The position numbers and the translations under genes are program-made. A stretch of 64,000 nucleotides of DNA from Pseudomonas sp. C2B4 (GTDB taxonomy: Bacteria > Pseudomonadota > Gammaproteobacteria > Pseudomonadales > Pseudomonadaceae). Positions 34,325 through 43,341 of this stretch are shown piece by piece. Below the pieces are notes generated by a model, which was not told the origin of the DNA, did not search any database, and worked only from the letters and a program-made list of their open reading frames with translations. The DNA lies in the NCBI RefSeq assembly GCF_013359695.1, contig NZ_JABFMU010000030.1, forward strand, positions 1 through 64,000, written 5' to 3'. Positions within the stretch are counted from its first letter, which is position 1. Every line of letters starts with the position of its first letter.

Positions 34325-34918
34325 TTAAAGAGTGAAATCACCCTCGGCAGCCAGTTCGCTCAGCGGACGACGCGGGCTTGGCTCTTCACGGGCTTGCAGG
34401 TACTCGGCCAGCGTTGCTTTGTCACCCAGTTTGCCGATCGCCACGGCGGCGTGCAGGGCATAGCCCTCGGGAATGTTCAGCTCCTTGCGGGTCAGTTCCT
34501 GATCAAAACCGGCCATGCCATGGGTGTGCCAGCCGCTGATGCTTGCTTGCAGTGCCAGGTGGCCCCAGGCCGAACCGGTGTCGAAGGTGTGCCACAGGGC
34601 CGGGGTTTCTTCGCTGGCGCCAGGCACCGCGAAGGTGGTCTTGGAGATCACGATCACCAGTGCCGAGGCATGTTGCGCCCAGCTACGGTTGAACTCGTTC
34701 AGCAGGCCCAGGAAACGCTCCCAGTTCGGCGTGTCGCGACGCGCGTAGAGAAAGCGCCAAGGTTGCGAGTTATACGCCGACGGCGCCCAGCGTGCGGCTT
34801 CGAAGAAGCTCAGCAGGGTTTCCTCGGGGATGGTTTCACCGGTGAAGGCGCGAGGCGACCAGCGATCGGTAAACTGAGGGTGGATGGCGAAATCGGCAAC
34901 GCGTGGGTTTGCACTCAT
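34325..34918 (-). CDS. Nitroreductase-family flavoprotein
   Basis: A 197-residue FMN protein of the nitroreductase fold. FTDRWSPRAF near the N-terminus and FFEAARWAPSAYNSQPWRF (about 40-58) carry the phosphate-binding Arg/Ser pattern. Members reduce nitro groups, quinones or flavins with NAD(P)H; the physiological substrate is not visible. ATG at 34918, with an in-frame TTG one codon upstream. It is divergent from ycgN with a 280-base gap. Confidence 0.87.
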   Translation of the reverse strand: MSANPRVADFAIHPQFTDRWSPRAFTGETIPEETLLSFFEAARWAPSAYNSQPWRFLYARRDTPNWERFLGLLNEFNRSWAQHASALVIVISKTTFAVPGASEETPALWHTFDTGSAWGHLALQASISGWHTHGMAGFDQELTRKELNIPEGYALHAAVAIGKLGDKATLAEYLQAREEPSPRRPLSELAAEGDFTL

Positions 34919-35132
34919 CAAGAGATTCCTTGCTACGTTTTAAAGTGAGGGAAGTCTGAAACCTGCGGGCACAGTTGGGCTGAGCGATAAGGTTTGTCGA
35001 GAGCCGTGGCAATTCACCGCAATGCAACGCGATCGGGCGTTAATGGCACGCAGGTTTGGCTCCTTGCGACTGGCAAAGCTACTTGGCGATGCAAAAACTG
35101 ACAAGCCCCGATCTACCGGCAGTCGCCAGTGC

Positions 35133-35161
35133 TTGGCCCGCAAGGCCGCTGGCACTAGACT
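35133..35161 (+). promoter_or_regulatory. Candidate ycgN promoter
   Basis: TTGGCC at 35133-35138, 17 bases, TAGACT at 35156-35161, about 37 bases before the ycgN ATG. Match to sigma-70 is moderate. Confidence 0.4.
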
Positions 35162-35198
35162 GGCGGCCTTTTCACCACCTGATGTAGATGCTTGAGCC

Positions 35199-35648
35199 AT
35201 GGCCGCCAAAGTCGAACCGTTCTGGATACGCAAAACCCTCGATCAACTCGATCAGGAGGAATGGGAATCGCTGTGCGACGGTTGCGGCCTGTGCTGCCTG
35301 CAAAAGCTCGAAGATGAAGACGACAACAGCGTCTATTACACGCGTATCGCCTGCAAACTGCTGGACCTGAAAACCTGCCAGTGCAGCGATTACCCGAACC
35401 GTCGCGACTCGGTGCCGGACTGCATCCAGCTCACGCCGGGCAAGGCCGACGAATTCAAATGGCTGCCGCCGACCTGCGGTTATCGCCTGGTCAGCGAGGG
35501 CAAGGACTTGCCGCTGTGGCATCACCTGGTGTGCGGTGATCGCGATGCGGTGCATCACGAACGCATTTCCCAGTCCGGTCGCATGCTCGCCGAAGGCAGC
35601 GTCCCCGAAGATGACTGGGAAGATCACCTGATTTTCAGGGCCGGTTAA
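35199..35648 (+). CDS. YcgN-family cysteine-cluster protein (UPF0260)
   Basis: A 149-residue soluble protein with the cluster CDGCGLCCLQK near residues 25-35, then C51, CQCSDYPNR, CIQL, TCGYR and VCGD. The Cys spacing suggests a bound metal or iron-sulfur centre, as proposed for the CxxCxxCC superfamily; no reaction is known. It lies 36 bases before a larger exported protein on the same strand. Confidence 0.86.
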   Translation: MAAKVEPFWIRKTLDQLDQEEWESLCDGCGLCCLQKLEDEDDNSVYYTRIACKLLDLKTCQCSDYPNRRDSVPDCIQLTPGKADEFKWLPPTCGYRLVSEGKDLPLWHHLVCGDRDAVHHERISQSGRMLAEGSVPEDDWEDHLIFRAG

Positions 35649-35684
35649 ACGTCCAGCGGGTTCTTGTTTCACCAAGGAGTGTGT

Positions 35685-36914
35685 ATGGCTGGGGGATGGC
35701 AGCGGGCGTTGGTCGTTGGGCTACTGACCCTGAGTTCGCCTGTGTGGGCGGCGAAAAAAGTCGACCTGGATTACCACGTACGCCTGTTGCCGCAAAGCGA
35801 CCAGGCTGAAGTGCGCCTCACGCTGGCGCAAGGCTCGGCGGTCCGCAGCCTGGACTTCAACCTGGGTGACGGCAGTCATTACAGCGATTTCAAGGCCGAC
35901 GGCCAGTGGCAGCTGACACCGGGCGAGCAGGCCCGAGGGGTCTGGCGCCCAGCCAACGACAGGGCCAGCCTGACCTATCGCGTGCGCATCAGCCACAGCC
36001 GTAAAAGCGGCGGCTTCGACACGCGCATGACCCCGACCTGGGCGTTGCTGCGCGGTGACGATTTGGTGCCGCCGGCCAAACTTGATCAGCAGGATGGTAT
36101 CGAGCTGGTCTCACGCCTCGAATTCGAGTTGCCCAGCGGCTGGAAAAGCGTCGAAACCGCCTGGCCGCGAGTCGGCAAGAACAAATTCCGCATCGACAAC
36201 GTCTCCCGCTTGTTCGACCGGCCCACCGGCTGGATGCTCGCCGGCCACCTGGGCAGTCGTCGCACCCGCCTGGGAGAAACCGAAGTCACCGTGGCCTCGC
36301 CCCAGGGGCAGGGCATGCGGCGTATGGATGTGCTGACACTGCTGACCTTTGTCTGGCCGCAAGTGCAAGCCGTGTTTCCTCGTCATCCCACCAAGCTGTT
36401 GATTGTCGGCGCCAGCGATCCGATGTGGCGCGGCAGTCTTGCGGCGCACGAGTCCATTTACCTGAACAGCCGCTTGCCGCTGGTCAGCGAAAGCGGCACC
36501 AGTGCGCTGGTGCGCGAGTTGGCGCAACTGTTCGGGCGGATCAACGATCGGCAGCGCAGTGACTGGATCAGCGAAGGCTTTGCCGAGTATTACGCCATCG
36601 AACTGATACGCCGCGCCGGCGGCATGAGTGACGAGCGTTACCAGAGTTTGCAGGGGCGTTTGGCGAAGGATGGGCAGAAAGTCACGACCTTGCGCGGCGA
36701 GCAGGTCAGCCCGGCGCAGATTTCAAAAGCGGTGGTGTTGTTGCAGGAACTGGATCGCGAGATCCGACTGAAGACCCGTAACAAGCGTTCACTGGATGAT
36801 GTGTTGCGCGGGGCGATGCGGTTGGGGAGCCTGGATACCAAGGATTTTGTGCAGCTCTCGGAAAGCGTTATTGGCGATTCTTCCAAGGTCCTTGATACCG
36901 AGTTGCTTCAGTAA
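35685..36914 (+). CDS. Exported protein resembling M1/M61 peptidase, active site degenerate
   Basis: A 409-residue protein with a signal peptide (ALVVGLLTLSSPVWAAKK). The N-terminal half looks like a beta-rich domain as in M1/M61 aminopeptidases. The expected HExxH is RELAQ at residues 277-281, keeping the Glu but losing both His. A third-ligand motif SEGFAEYY follows at 296-303 after a shortened spacing (15 rather than 18 residues). It therefore looks like a pseudo-peptidase, perhaps a binding protein. AAGGAGT precedes the ATG at 35685. A REP pair follows. Function unknown. Confidence 0.7.
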   Translation: MAGGWQRALVVGLLTLSSPVWAAKKVDLDYHVRLLPQSDQAEVRLTLAQGSAVRSLDFNLGDGSHYSDFKADGQWQLTPGEQARGVWRPANDRASLTYRVRISHSRKSGGFDTRMTPTWALLRGDDLVPPAKLDQQDGIELVSRLEFELPSGWKSVETAWPRVGKNKFRIDNVSRLFDRPTGWMLAGHLGSRRTRLGETEVTVASPQGQGMRRMDVLTLLTFVWPQVQAVFPRHPTKLLIVGASDPMWRGSLAAHESIYLNSRLPLVSESGTSALVRELAQLFGRINDRQRSDWISEGFAEYYAIELIRRAGGMSDERYQSLQGRLAKDGQKVTTLRGEQVSPAQISKAVVLLQELDREIRLKTRNKRSLDDVLRGAMRLGSLDTKDFVQLSESVIGDSSKVLDTELLQ

Positions 36915-36920
36915 TACCGC

Positions 36921-36999
36921 CTTCGCGAGCAGGCTCGCTCCCACATGGGATATGTGGTGTACACAAAATCACTGTGGGAGCGAGCCTGCTCTCGAAGGG
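36921..36999. repeat. REP-like inverted pair
   Basis: Two inverted REP units between the pseudo-peptidase gene and the convergent yajD gene; the right arm has CTCTCGAAG in place of CTCGCGAAG. Confidence 0.86.
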
Positions 37000-37022
37000 G
37001 CCGGCCCAGTCGCTGAAAGTCT

Positions 37023-37394
37023 TCAGTCGTCTTTCTTCATCAACCCGGCCAACGCCGCAAACGGGTTATGCGTCGCCTTGGCAATCTTCGGCGTGCTCAG
37101 CGAGCCTTCGCCGAAATACTGTTGGTCGGTGTAACGCGAATGTTCATTGTCGTGGCAATACAGGCACAACAGTTCCCAGTTCGAGCCGTCCTGCGGGTTG
37201 TTGTCGTGGTTGTGGTCGCGGTGGTGCACGGTCAATTCGCTCAGGCGCTTGCCGGAGAACTCACGGGCGCAGCGGCCGCAGACGTGCGGGTACATTTTCA
37301 GGGCCTTGTCGCGGTAGCCCATTTCCTTGTCGCGCTGGTTGTCGGCGAGGATGCGATCGAGCTTCGACGTGTTGGTTGGGGTGGACGAACTCAT
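37023..37394 (-). CDS. yajD: YajD-type HNH nuclease
   Basis: A 123-residue HNH protein. Zinc cysteines lie in CGRCAREF and CLYCHDNEH, and the catalytic segment LTVHHRDHNHDNNPQDGSNW gives the HH...N...H triad. E. coli YajD is the reference; its biological substrate is not established. It is a solitary gene, 50 bases from the minus-strand spermidine-synthase-like gene upstream. Confidence 0.9.
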   Translation of the reverse strand: MSSSTPTNTSKLDRILADNQRDKEMGYRDKALKMYPHVCGRCAREFSGKRLSELTVHHRDHNHDNNPQDGSNWELLCLYCHDNEHSRYTDQQYFGEGSLSTPKIAKATHNPFAALAGLMKKDD

Positions 37395-37444
37395 GGGTTC
37401 ACCTTTGTAAAAAGACTAAATGACGGTTATGAGTGAAGTTTAGC

Positions 37445-38131
37445 CTAGCCCTTGAGCTTCTCGGCAATCCAGATGGTGTGGCGGGTGCCCTTGTTGCCGT
37501 GGGCGAAGACCTGCACTTCCTCAGCCTTGAACCCGGCTTTCTTCAGTTTGTCGGAAAACTGCCGGTCGGCGCTGGCCGACCAGACCGCCAGCACGCCTTT
37601 TGGCCGCAAGGCCTTGGCGCAGGCACTCAGGCCCCCGGCGGAATACAGCCAGCTGTTGGCTTTCTGGGTCAGGCCTTCGGGGCCATTATCGACATCGAGC
37701 ATGATCGCATCGAAACCTTGCGGCTCGGCCTGCAGCACCTTGGCCACGTCTTCCATGCGAATGACGGTGCGCGGATCAAGTAGCGGGTTTCCGGCTTTCT
37801 CGCCCAATGGCCCGCGATTCCATTCCACCACGCCGGGCACCAGTTCAGCGACCACCACTTCAGCCGTCTTGCCCAAATGCTTGAGCGCCGAGGCGAGGGT
37901 AAAGCCCATGCCCAGGCCACCAATCAACACCCGGGAATTCGGGCGCCCGGCGACTTTGCGGCAGGGGATTTCCGCCAGGGCATCCTCGGAACCGTGCATG
38001 CGCGTGTTCATCAGTTGTCCGCCGTCACCACCCTGGATCTTGATGACGAAATCCTCGCCGTATTCGAACAGGCACAGGGCACCGCCGTTCTCGGGAATAG
38101 GGGTGGTGTCGAGCAGAACGAAACGTTTCAT
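37445..38131 (-). CDS. Spermidine-synthase-like SAM-binding protein
   Basis: A 228-residue protein of the spermidine synthase/methyltransferase fold. The nucleotide motif is VLIGGLGMGFTLASALKH (near 75-92), followed by VVVAELVPGVVEWN and the acidic strand AIMLDVDNGPEG. Motifs for putrescine binding are not clear and it is shorter than SpeE, so the activity is open. The start is set at ATG 38131 (KRFVLLDTTPIPENG); a start 31 codons upstream would add an unrelated hydrophobic tract and overlap the divergent promoter. It is divergent from a small exported protein. Confidence 0.78.
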   Translation of the reverse strand: MKRFVLLDTTPIPENGGALCLFEYGEDFVIKIQGGDGGQLMNTRMHGSEDALAEIPCRKVAGRPNSRVLIGGLGMGFTLASALKHLGKTAEVVVAELVPGVVEWNRGPLGEKAGNPLLDPRTVIRMEDVAKVLQAEPQGFDAIMLDVDNGPEGLTQKANSWLYSAGGLSACAKALRPKGVLAVWSASADRQFSDKLKKAGFKAEEVQVFAHGNKGTRHTIWIAEKLKG

Positions 38132-38226
38132 GGGGCTCACTTGAGGAGAAAATGGCAGCAGGGGGAAGGCAAACGGACGCAGTTGGGAGTAGCCTGCAAA
38201 TGACAACAAGGCCAACGGAGCCATTG

Positions 38227-38517
38227 ATGAAGCGCACCATTCTAACGGTCATTGCCCTGGCCGCGCTCTCGATTACTGCAGCGCAGGCCCAACCGTTGCA
38301 AACCACGCCCGTCAGTCCTGCACCGATGCCCGGTTCGCCTGGCACCGCAACGCCCACGCCGTATCCGCAGATCACCCCTGCGCCCCTGCCCAAAGTCGGC
38401 CCCGGCAGCGGTGGTCCGCCATTGGTGCCCATCGAGATGCCCAGCCCGCCGACCAAAGATCAGCCGGTGCCGGGGATCGAGCAGAATCCGCCGAAGGTCA
38501 AGTCGCCGGGGGGCTAG
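38227..38517 (+). CDS. Small secreted proline-rich protein
   Basis: A 96-residue protein with a clear signal peptide (KRTILTVIALAALSITAAQAQ, cleavage after AQA). The mature part of about 75 residues is very rich in Pro, Gly and Thr and has almost no secondary structure. Probably periplasmic or surface associated. No family recognised. GGAG lies ahead of the ATG at 38227. Its last four bases overlap the stop of the convergent cyclic-nucleotide-binding gene. Confidence 0.68.
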   Translation: MKRTILTVIALAALSITAAQAQPLQTTPVSPAPMPGSPGTATPTPYPQITPAPLPKVGPGSGGPPLVPIEMPSPPTKDQPVPGIEQNPPKVKSPGG

Positions 38518-38987
38518 ACCTGCTGCGAAAGCAGTTGCCCGTCGGCCATGCGCAAACGCTTGGAGAGGGACACGGCAAGGGCGCGGATGATCTTGGCGGC
38601 GATTTTCGGCGCATCGTTGAGCATCTTCTCCAGGGAATCCTTGCCCAGGTTGAGCAACTGGCAGTGGCTCGCCGCCACGCAGCTGGCTGAACGGCGTTCG
38701 CCATCGAGCACGGCCATTTCGCCGAACGAGCGGCCACTGCGCAACGTGGCAATGGTCACCTGCTGGCCGTCGCTGGTGGTCTTCTGCACGGCCACCTGGC
38801 CCGTATGGATGATGCACATGAAGCTGCCGGCATCGCCCTCGTGGAAAATCTCTTCGCCCTGGGCAATGGTGCTGATACTGAAATAACCGGAGGCCGCGGC
38901 GAAGTCCGCCGGCAGCAGCTGGTTGAACAGGCCGCAGTCCATCAGCCAGTCGCGGATTTCGTTGTTCAGATGAGTCGGTTCTGACAT
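38514..38987 (-). CDS. Cyclic nucleotide-binding domain protein
   Basis: A 157-residue protein that is essentially one CNB domain (about 25-140). It contains IFHEGDAGSFMCIIHTGQVAV and the phosphate-binding cassette RSFGEMAVLDGERRSASCVA with the conserved Glu and Arg. There is no DNA-binding or enzymatic domain, so it may sense cAMP and act by protein contact. The gene converges with the proline-rich gene, overlapping it by four bases. Confidence 0.86.
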   Translation of the reverse strand: MSEPTHLNNEIRDWLMDCGLFNQLLPADFAAASGYFSISTIAQGEEIFHEGDAGSFMCIIHTGQVAVQKTTSDGQQVTIATLRSGRSFGEMAVLDGERRSASCVAASHCQLLNLGKDSLEKMLNDAPKIAAKIIRALAVSLSKRLRMADGQLLSQQV

Positions 38988-39044
38988 GTCGTGCAGTCTT
39001 TATTGTTGTGTCGGGTTTCCGGGGTTTGGATGCCCACAATCCCT

Positions 39045-39150
39045 TGTGGGAGCGAGCCTGCTCGCGATGGCGGTGTCACAGGCAACGATGATGTTGATTG
39101 TGCTGGCGTCATCGCGGGCAAGTCGAATCGTCGCACCGCCGCTCCCACAG
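39045..39150. repeat. REP unit plus a divergent REP-type unit
   Basis: One standard arm (39045-39069) is followed by a different-looking extragenic unit at 39110-39150 that keeps the GCTCCCACAG end but has ATCGCGGGCAAGTCGAATC in place of the core. The mix suggests two REP subfamilies paired together. Confidence 0.7.
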
Positions 39151-39191
39151 GGAATGAGTGATCTTAAGACCGAGTCATCGGGCCAAGTTCC

Positions 39192-41246
39192 TCACGCAAT
39201 GCCCAAAACCTTGAACAAAAATGCATATTCGAGTGCTACGTCACGCAATCCCTGGTATCGACCACTCATCCCGCCATGCCCGGCGCCCAGTTCGGTCTTG
39301 AGCAGCAGGGGGTTGGTGTCGGTTTTGGTCGCACGCAACTTGGCCACCCACTTGGCCGCTTCCCAGTACTGAACGCGACTGTCGTTGTAGCCGGCGATCA
39401 CCAATGTGGCGGGATACGCTTGCGCAGTGACGTTTTCGTACGGGGCGTAGGCCTTGATCCGATCATGGACGTCCGGTTCTTCAGGGTTGCCCCACTCGTC
39501 GTACTCGGTGACGGTCAATGGCAGGTCCGGATCGAGCATGGTGTTGAGCACATCGACGAACGGCACTTCGGCAATCGCGGCGCCGAACAATTCCGGTCGT
39601 TGGTTGAGCACCGCCCCGATCAACAGGCCACCGGCACTGCCACCGCTGATCGCCAGTTGCGGCGCGGTGGTGAAGCCATTGGCGATCAGGTGTTCGGCGC
39701 AGGCGATGAAGTCGCTGAAGGTGTTGTGCTTGTGCTCCTGCTTGCCGGAGCGATACCAGGCTTCACCCAGCTCACCGCCGCCGCGCACGTGAGCGATGGC
39801 AAATGCCATGCCGCGATCGAGCAGGCTCAGGCGCGCGTGGGAGAACCACGGGTCGAGGCTTTCGCCATAGGCGCCGTAGCCATACAGATAAAGCGGCGTC
39901 GGCTTGCCGAGCGCTTCGCGCTTGACCACCAGGCTGATTGGCACTTTCGTACCGTCGGGCGCCGTGGCCCACAAACGCTGGCTGACGTAGGCATCGGCAT
40001 CGAACGGGCCGAGCACCGGGGTTTCCTTGAGGACTTTCTGCTCACCGTTGACCAGTTCCAGCTGACGGATCTGCGCTGGGCGGTTCAGCGCTTCGTAGCG
40101 CAGGCGAATGCGCTCGCTGACGAATTCCAGGCTGTTCTGCACGTGCAGGCTATAGGCCGCATCCGGCAGTTGCACCCGGTAGCTCGGCAAGTCCTGTGGG
40201 TAGACTTCAATGATCGGCAAGCCACCTTCGCGCAGGCTCAGGGTCATGGCGCCAGCGTTCAGGCTCATGCCTTCGATCATCACGGTGTCGCTATGGGGGA
40301 TCAGGTTTTGCCAGGCGGATTCGAGGGGGGCGACGCCGGTATCGACGGCGGTGTACAGGGCAAAGTTGATGCCGTCACGGTTGGTGCGAATGAACCAGGT
40401 CCATTGGCCGTCCAGGGCGCCGTGGTCGACATCGTATTCATGGTCTTCGACCCGTGGCGCGATGCAGGTAAAGGCTTGCTGCGGCTGGTTGGCATCCAGC
40501 ACCCAGACTTCGCTGGTGGTCTTGCTGCCCAGAGACAGCAGCAACTGCTGCTCGGAACTTGCACGGTAGCAGTGCATGAAGAAGCGGCCATCCGACTCAT
40601 GGAACACTTCTTCGGCCGCTGTGCCGTCCAGTCGATAGCGGAACAGCTTGTGCGGGCGATGGGTGTCGTCCAGCTCGCCGAAAAACAGGGTCAGGCTGTC
40701 GTTGGCCCAGGTCATGCTGCCGTCACAGTCCTGGAACTCCAGTTCACTGACGCGACCGTCGGACAATTCCTTCACGAACAGGGTGTAGATCTCATCGCCT
40801 GTGGAATCGATGCTGTAGGCCAGGCGCTGATGGTCCGGGCTGATGCTGAAGGCACCGAGGGAAAAGAAGCCGCCTTTGGCCAGCTCGTTCGGGTCCAGCA
40901 GCAGTTGTTCCTGGCTTTCATCGAGTTTCAGGCTGTCGTCAGCCGGACGCGGGCAGCGGTAGTGCCGGGCGTATTCGTCGCCCGCCGTGGTGCGCGTGTA
41001 ATACAAGTACGGCCCCCAAGGCGAGGGCAGGGACAGGTCGGTTTCGAGAATCCGCCCCTTGATCTCCTCGAACAGGGTTTCACGCAGCCCGGCCTGGTCG
41101 GCGGTTTGGGCCTCCTGATAGGTGTTTTCAGCCTTCAGGTAGTCGAGCACCGCAGCGGTGTCGCGCTCCTGCAGCCAGGCATACGGGTCATCACCTTCGG
41201 CCTTGCGGGCGATCGGGGCGTCGGAAACGTTGGCGGATAGGGGCAT
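39192..41246 (-). CDS. ptrB: Oligopeptidase B (protease II), S9 family
   Basis: A 684-residue prolyl-oligopeptidase-type serine peptidase that cuts short peptides after Arg or Lys. An N-terminal beta-propeller (about 75-400) gates a C-terminal alpha/beta hydrolase. The nucleophile Ser lies in ISGGSAGGLLIGAVLNQRPE, the Asp in NDSRVQYWEAAKW and the His in GAGHGGMSGRY. No signal peptide, so cytoplasmic. An intact 654-codon frame runs antisense, a GC artefact. REP units flank both ends. Confidence 0.94.
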   Translation of the reverse strand: MPLSANVSDAPIARKAEGDDPYAWLQERDTAAVLDYLKAENTYQEAQTADQAGLRETLFEEIKGRILETDLSLPSPWGPYLYYTRTTAGDEYARHYRCPRPADDSLKLDESQEQLLLDPNELAKGGFFSLGAFSISPDHQRLAYSIDSTGDEIYTLFVKELSDGRVSELEFQDCDGSMTWANDSLTLFFGELDDTHRPHKLFRYRLDGTAAEEVFHESDGRFFMHCYRASSEQQLLLSLGSKTTSEVWVLDANQPQQAFTCIAPRVEDHEYDVDHGALDGQWTWFIRTNRDGINFALYTAVDTGVAPLESAWQNLIPHSDTVMIEGMSLNAGAMTLSLREGGLPIIEVYPQDLPSYRVQLPDAAYSLHVQNSLEFVSERIRLRYEALNRPAQIRQLELVNGEQKVLKETPVLGPFDADAYVSQRLWATAPDGTKVPISLVVKREALGKPTPLYLYGYGAYGESLDPWFSHARLSLLDRGMAFAIAHVRGGGELGEAWYRSGKQEHKHNTFSDFIACAEHLIANGFTTAPQLAISGGSAGGLLIGAVLNQRPELFGAAIAEVPFVDVLNTMLDPDLPLTVTEYDEWGNPEEPDVHDRIKAYAPYENVTAQAYPATLVIAGYNDSRVQYWEAAKWVAKLRATKTDTNPLLLKTELGAGHGGMSGRYQGLRDVALEYAFLFKVLGIA

Positions 41247-41289
41247 GAAGGACTCTCGATCAATATACGAAATAGGGGTTTCGCAACCA

Positions 41290-41379
41290 GTGGGAGCGAG
41301 CCTGCTCGCGAAGAGGGTCGCACATCAAACATCTCTGTTGTTTGACACACCGCCTTCGCGAGCAGGCTCGCTCCCACAG
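41290..41379. repeat. REP-like inverted pair
   Basis: Two REP units in tail-to-tail orientation between the divergent ptrB and 41463 genes. Unusually this pair is in a promoter region rather than between converging genes. Confidence 0.86.
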
Positions 41380-41462
41380 GGGGGGATGCTCGACCGACTG
41401 GCATTGGGCAAGCCTGACATGCGAAAAGCCGTTATCATAAGCGCCTCTTTGCCTGCCTTGCC

Positions 41463-41960
41463 ATGGACACCATGACCGAGAACGACTATCTGATCGCTTG
41501 GGGCCTCTACGCCTTTGCCGCTTTGGGCTGCCTGTTGGTGTGGATGCGCATCACCCGCTGGATGTGGCGCTGGCTGCGTGAACCGCTGCGAGTGCTGATG
41601 GCGGTGTTGCTGTTCAGCCCGACCATCATCGACCCGGTGAAGGAAAAGGTCGCCCCGGCCATCGCCATTACCGCCCTGGACCTGTTGTTCAAGGTCGGTA
41701 ACAACGCATGGCGGGCCATTTCCGATCTGTTCATGTACGGCATGATCGCGTTCGGCATCTACCTGGTATTCGTCGCGATTCGCTTCCCCATCGAACGCGC
41801 CGCCAATGCGCGCAAGGAACAGGCTGCTGCTGCCAAGGCCGCGGCCCGTGCCGACGAAGCGGAAGAAGAGCATCCATTCGGCGGTGCCGGTGATGATCGC
41901 TACGGCCGACCGCCTGTGCCGAGCAATCCCCAGCGTATGCGGGTCGAACCCCGTTTGTAA
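41463..41960 (+). CDS. Small inner-membrane protein of unknown function
   Basis: A 165-residue protein with three probable membrane segments (near 9-28, 43-60 and 88-110), then a charged, Ala-rich cytoplasmic tail (RKEQAAAAKAAARADEAEEE). I do not recognise the family. Start at 41463 or the in-frame ATG at 41472. It precedes the YafJ-type amidotransferase gene by 32 bases and is probably in one operon with it and the DUF2937 gene. Confidence 0.65.
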   Translation: MDTMTENDYLIAWGLYAFAALGCLLVWMRITRWMWRWLREPLRVLMAVLLFSPTIIDPVKEKVAPAIAITALDLLFKVGNNAWRAISDLFMYGMIAFGIYLVFVAIRFPIERAANARKEQAAAAKAAARADEAEEEHPFGGAGDDRYGRPPVPSNPQRMRVEPRL

Positions 41961-41992
41961 CTTTGCCCCTGGCTTGAAGCGAGAGTCCGAGC

Positions 41993-42766
41993 ATGTGTGA
42001 GTTATTGGGCATGAGCGCCAATGTCCCGACCGATATTGTGTTCAGCTTCACCGGGCTGATGCAGCGCGGCGGGCGCACCGGTCCGCACCGTGACGGTTGG
42101 GGCATCGGCTTCTATGAAGGCCGGGGCTTGCGCCTGTTTCAGGACCCGGCGGCCAGCAGCGAGTCGGAAGTCGCGAACCTGGTGCAGCGCTACCCGATCA
42201 AGAGCGAAGTGGTGATCGGGCACATTCGCCAGGCCAATGTCGGCAAGGTCTGTTTGTCCAACACCCATCCGTTCGTGCGCGAGTTGTGGGGGCGCAACTG
42301 GTGTTTTGCCCATAACGGCCAGTTGGCGGATTTTCAGCCGGGCACCAGCTTCTACCGTCCCGTGGGCGACACCGATAGCGAAGCGGCGTTCTGCGATTTG
42401 CTCAACCGCGTGCGTGCGGCCTTCCCCGAGCCGGTGGAGGTCGAAGAGCTGCTGCCGGACCTGGTCGCCGCCTGCGCCGAGTACCGCAGCAAAGGCGTGT
42501 TCAACTGCCTGCTCAGCGACGGCGACTGGCTGTTCTGCTATTGCTCGACCAAATTGGCGCAGATCACCCGTCGTGCCCCGTTCGGCCCGGCGCGCCTGAA
42601 GGATGTCGACGTCATTGTCGATTTCCAGGCCGAAACCACGCCCAACGACGTGGTCACGGTGATCGCTACCGAACCCTTGACCGAAAACGAAACCTGGACC
42701 CGCTACGAACCGGGTCAATGGAGCCTGTGGCGACGCGGTGAATGCGTCAGCCAGGGCATGACCTAA
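41993..42766 (+). CDS. YafJ-type class II glutamine amidotransferase
   Basis: A 257-residue protein with the N-terminal-nucleophile glutaminase fold: after Met removal C2 (MCELLGMSANVP) is the catalytic Cys. Supporting motifs are RTGPHRDGWGIGFYEG, VIGHIRQANVG, THPFVRELWGRNWCFAHNGQL and GDTDSEAAF. No synthase domain is attached, so the acceptor of the released ammonia is unknown. It sits between two small membrane-protein genes, 32 bases after one and 16 before the other. Confidence 0.9.
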   Translation: MCELLGMSANVPTDIVFSFTGLMQRGGRTGPHRDGWGIGFYEGRGLRLFQDPAASSESEVANLVQRYPIKSEVVIGHIRQANVGKVCLSNTHPFVRELWGRNWCFAHNGQLADFQPGTSFYRPVGDTDSEAAFCDLLNRVRAAFPEPVEVEELLPDLVAACAEYRSKGVFNCLLSDGDWLFCYCSTKLAQITRRAPFGPARLKDVDVIVDFQAETTPNDVVTVIATEPLTENETWTRYEPGQWSLWRRGECVSQGMT

Positions 42767-42782
42767 TAAGGATCTGCTCCCC

Positions 42783-43325
42783 ATGTTGCTCAGTTATCTA
42801 CGGCTGGTGTTGTTCGCGGCGGGATTGTTGATCGGAGTCCAGGTGCCGGGGTTCATCAATGATTACGCCAAGCGGGTCGAAGCGCATCTGGTTGAAGCGC
42901 AGGCCGGCTTGAGCGGATTTCAAGGCACGGCCAATCAATTCTTCAAGGGCGACATGCAGGCACTGGTGGCCCATTACCGTGCCAGCGAAGACCCGATCTT
43001 CCGCAGCGATGCCGAAAGCCTGAACAATCTGCTGACCCGCCAGCAGGCCCTGGACAAGCAGTTCCAGGCGATGCAGGGGCCGTGGTACATCCGCGTCCTG
43101 CAAGTGGTGCTGGCCGCTGATCAGGACATTCGCAAGGAAACCTGGAATGGCTACAGCTACCAGCTTCTGTTGACGCCGGAAGCGATGATCTGGGGCATGA
43201 GCGGAGCCTTGCTCTTGTCGTTCGGTATCGAGTGCCTGTTCCGCCTGATCGACTGGGTCGTACTGGGCGGCAAGCGCCTGCGCCAAAGCCGGCCGATTGA
43301 AGAGCGGGATTTGCGGGGGCTGTAA
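42783..43325 (+). CDS. DUF2937-family membrane protein
   Basis: A 180-residue protein with an N-terminal membrane segment (LRLVLFAAGLLIGVQVPGF), a long soluble helical middle (about 25-120) and a C-terminal membrane segment (MIWGMSGALLLSFGIECLF). The pattern fits DUF2937, a family of unknown function. It starts 16 bases after the amidotransferase gene. An inverted repeat of a second extragenic family follows. Confidence 0.75.
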   Translation: MLLSYLRLVLFAAGLLIGVQVPGFINDYAKRVEAHLVEAQAGLSGFQGTANQFFKGDMQALVAHYRASEDPIFRSDAESLNNLLTRQQALDKQFQAMQGPWYIRVLQVVLAADQDIRKETWNGYSYQLLLTPEAMIWGMSGALLLSFGIECLFRLIDWVVLGGKRLRQSRPIEERDLRGL

Positions 43326-43341
43326 AGACTGACGCGGTTCT

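Noticed and set aside
39276..41240. A 654-codon plus-strand frame opposite ptrB
   Set aside because: It is a GC-rich antisense shadow: it mirrors an intact, motif-complete oligopeptidase, has no recognisable family and is composition-biased.
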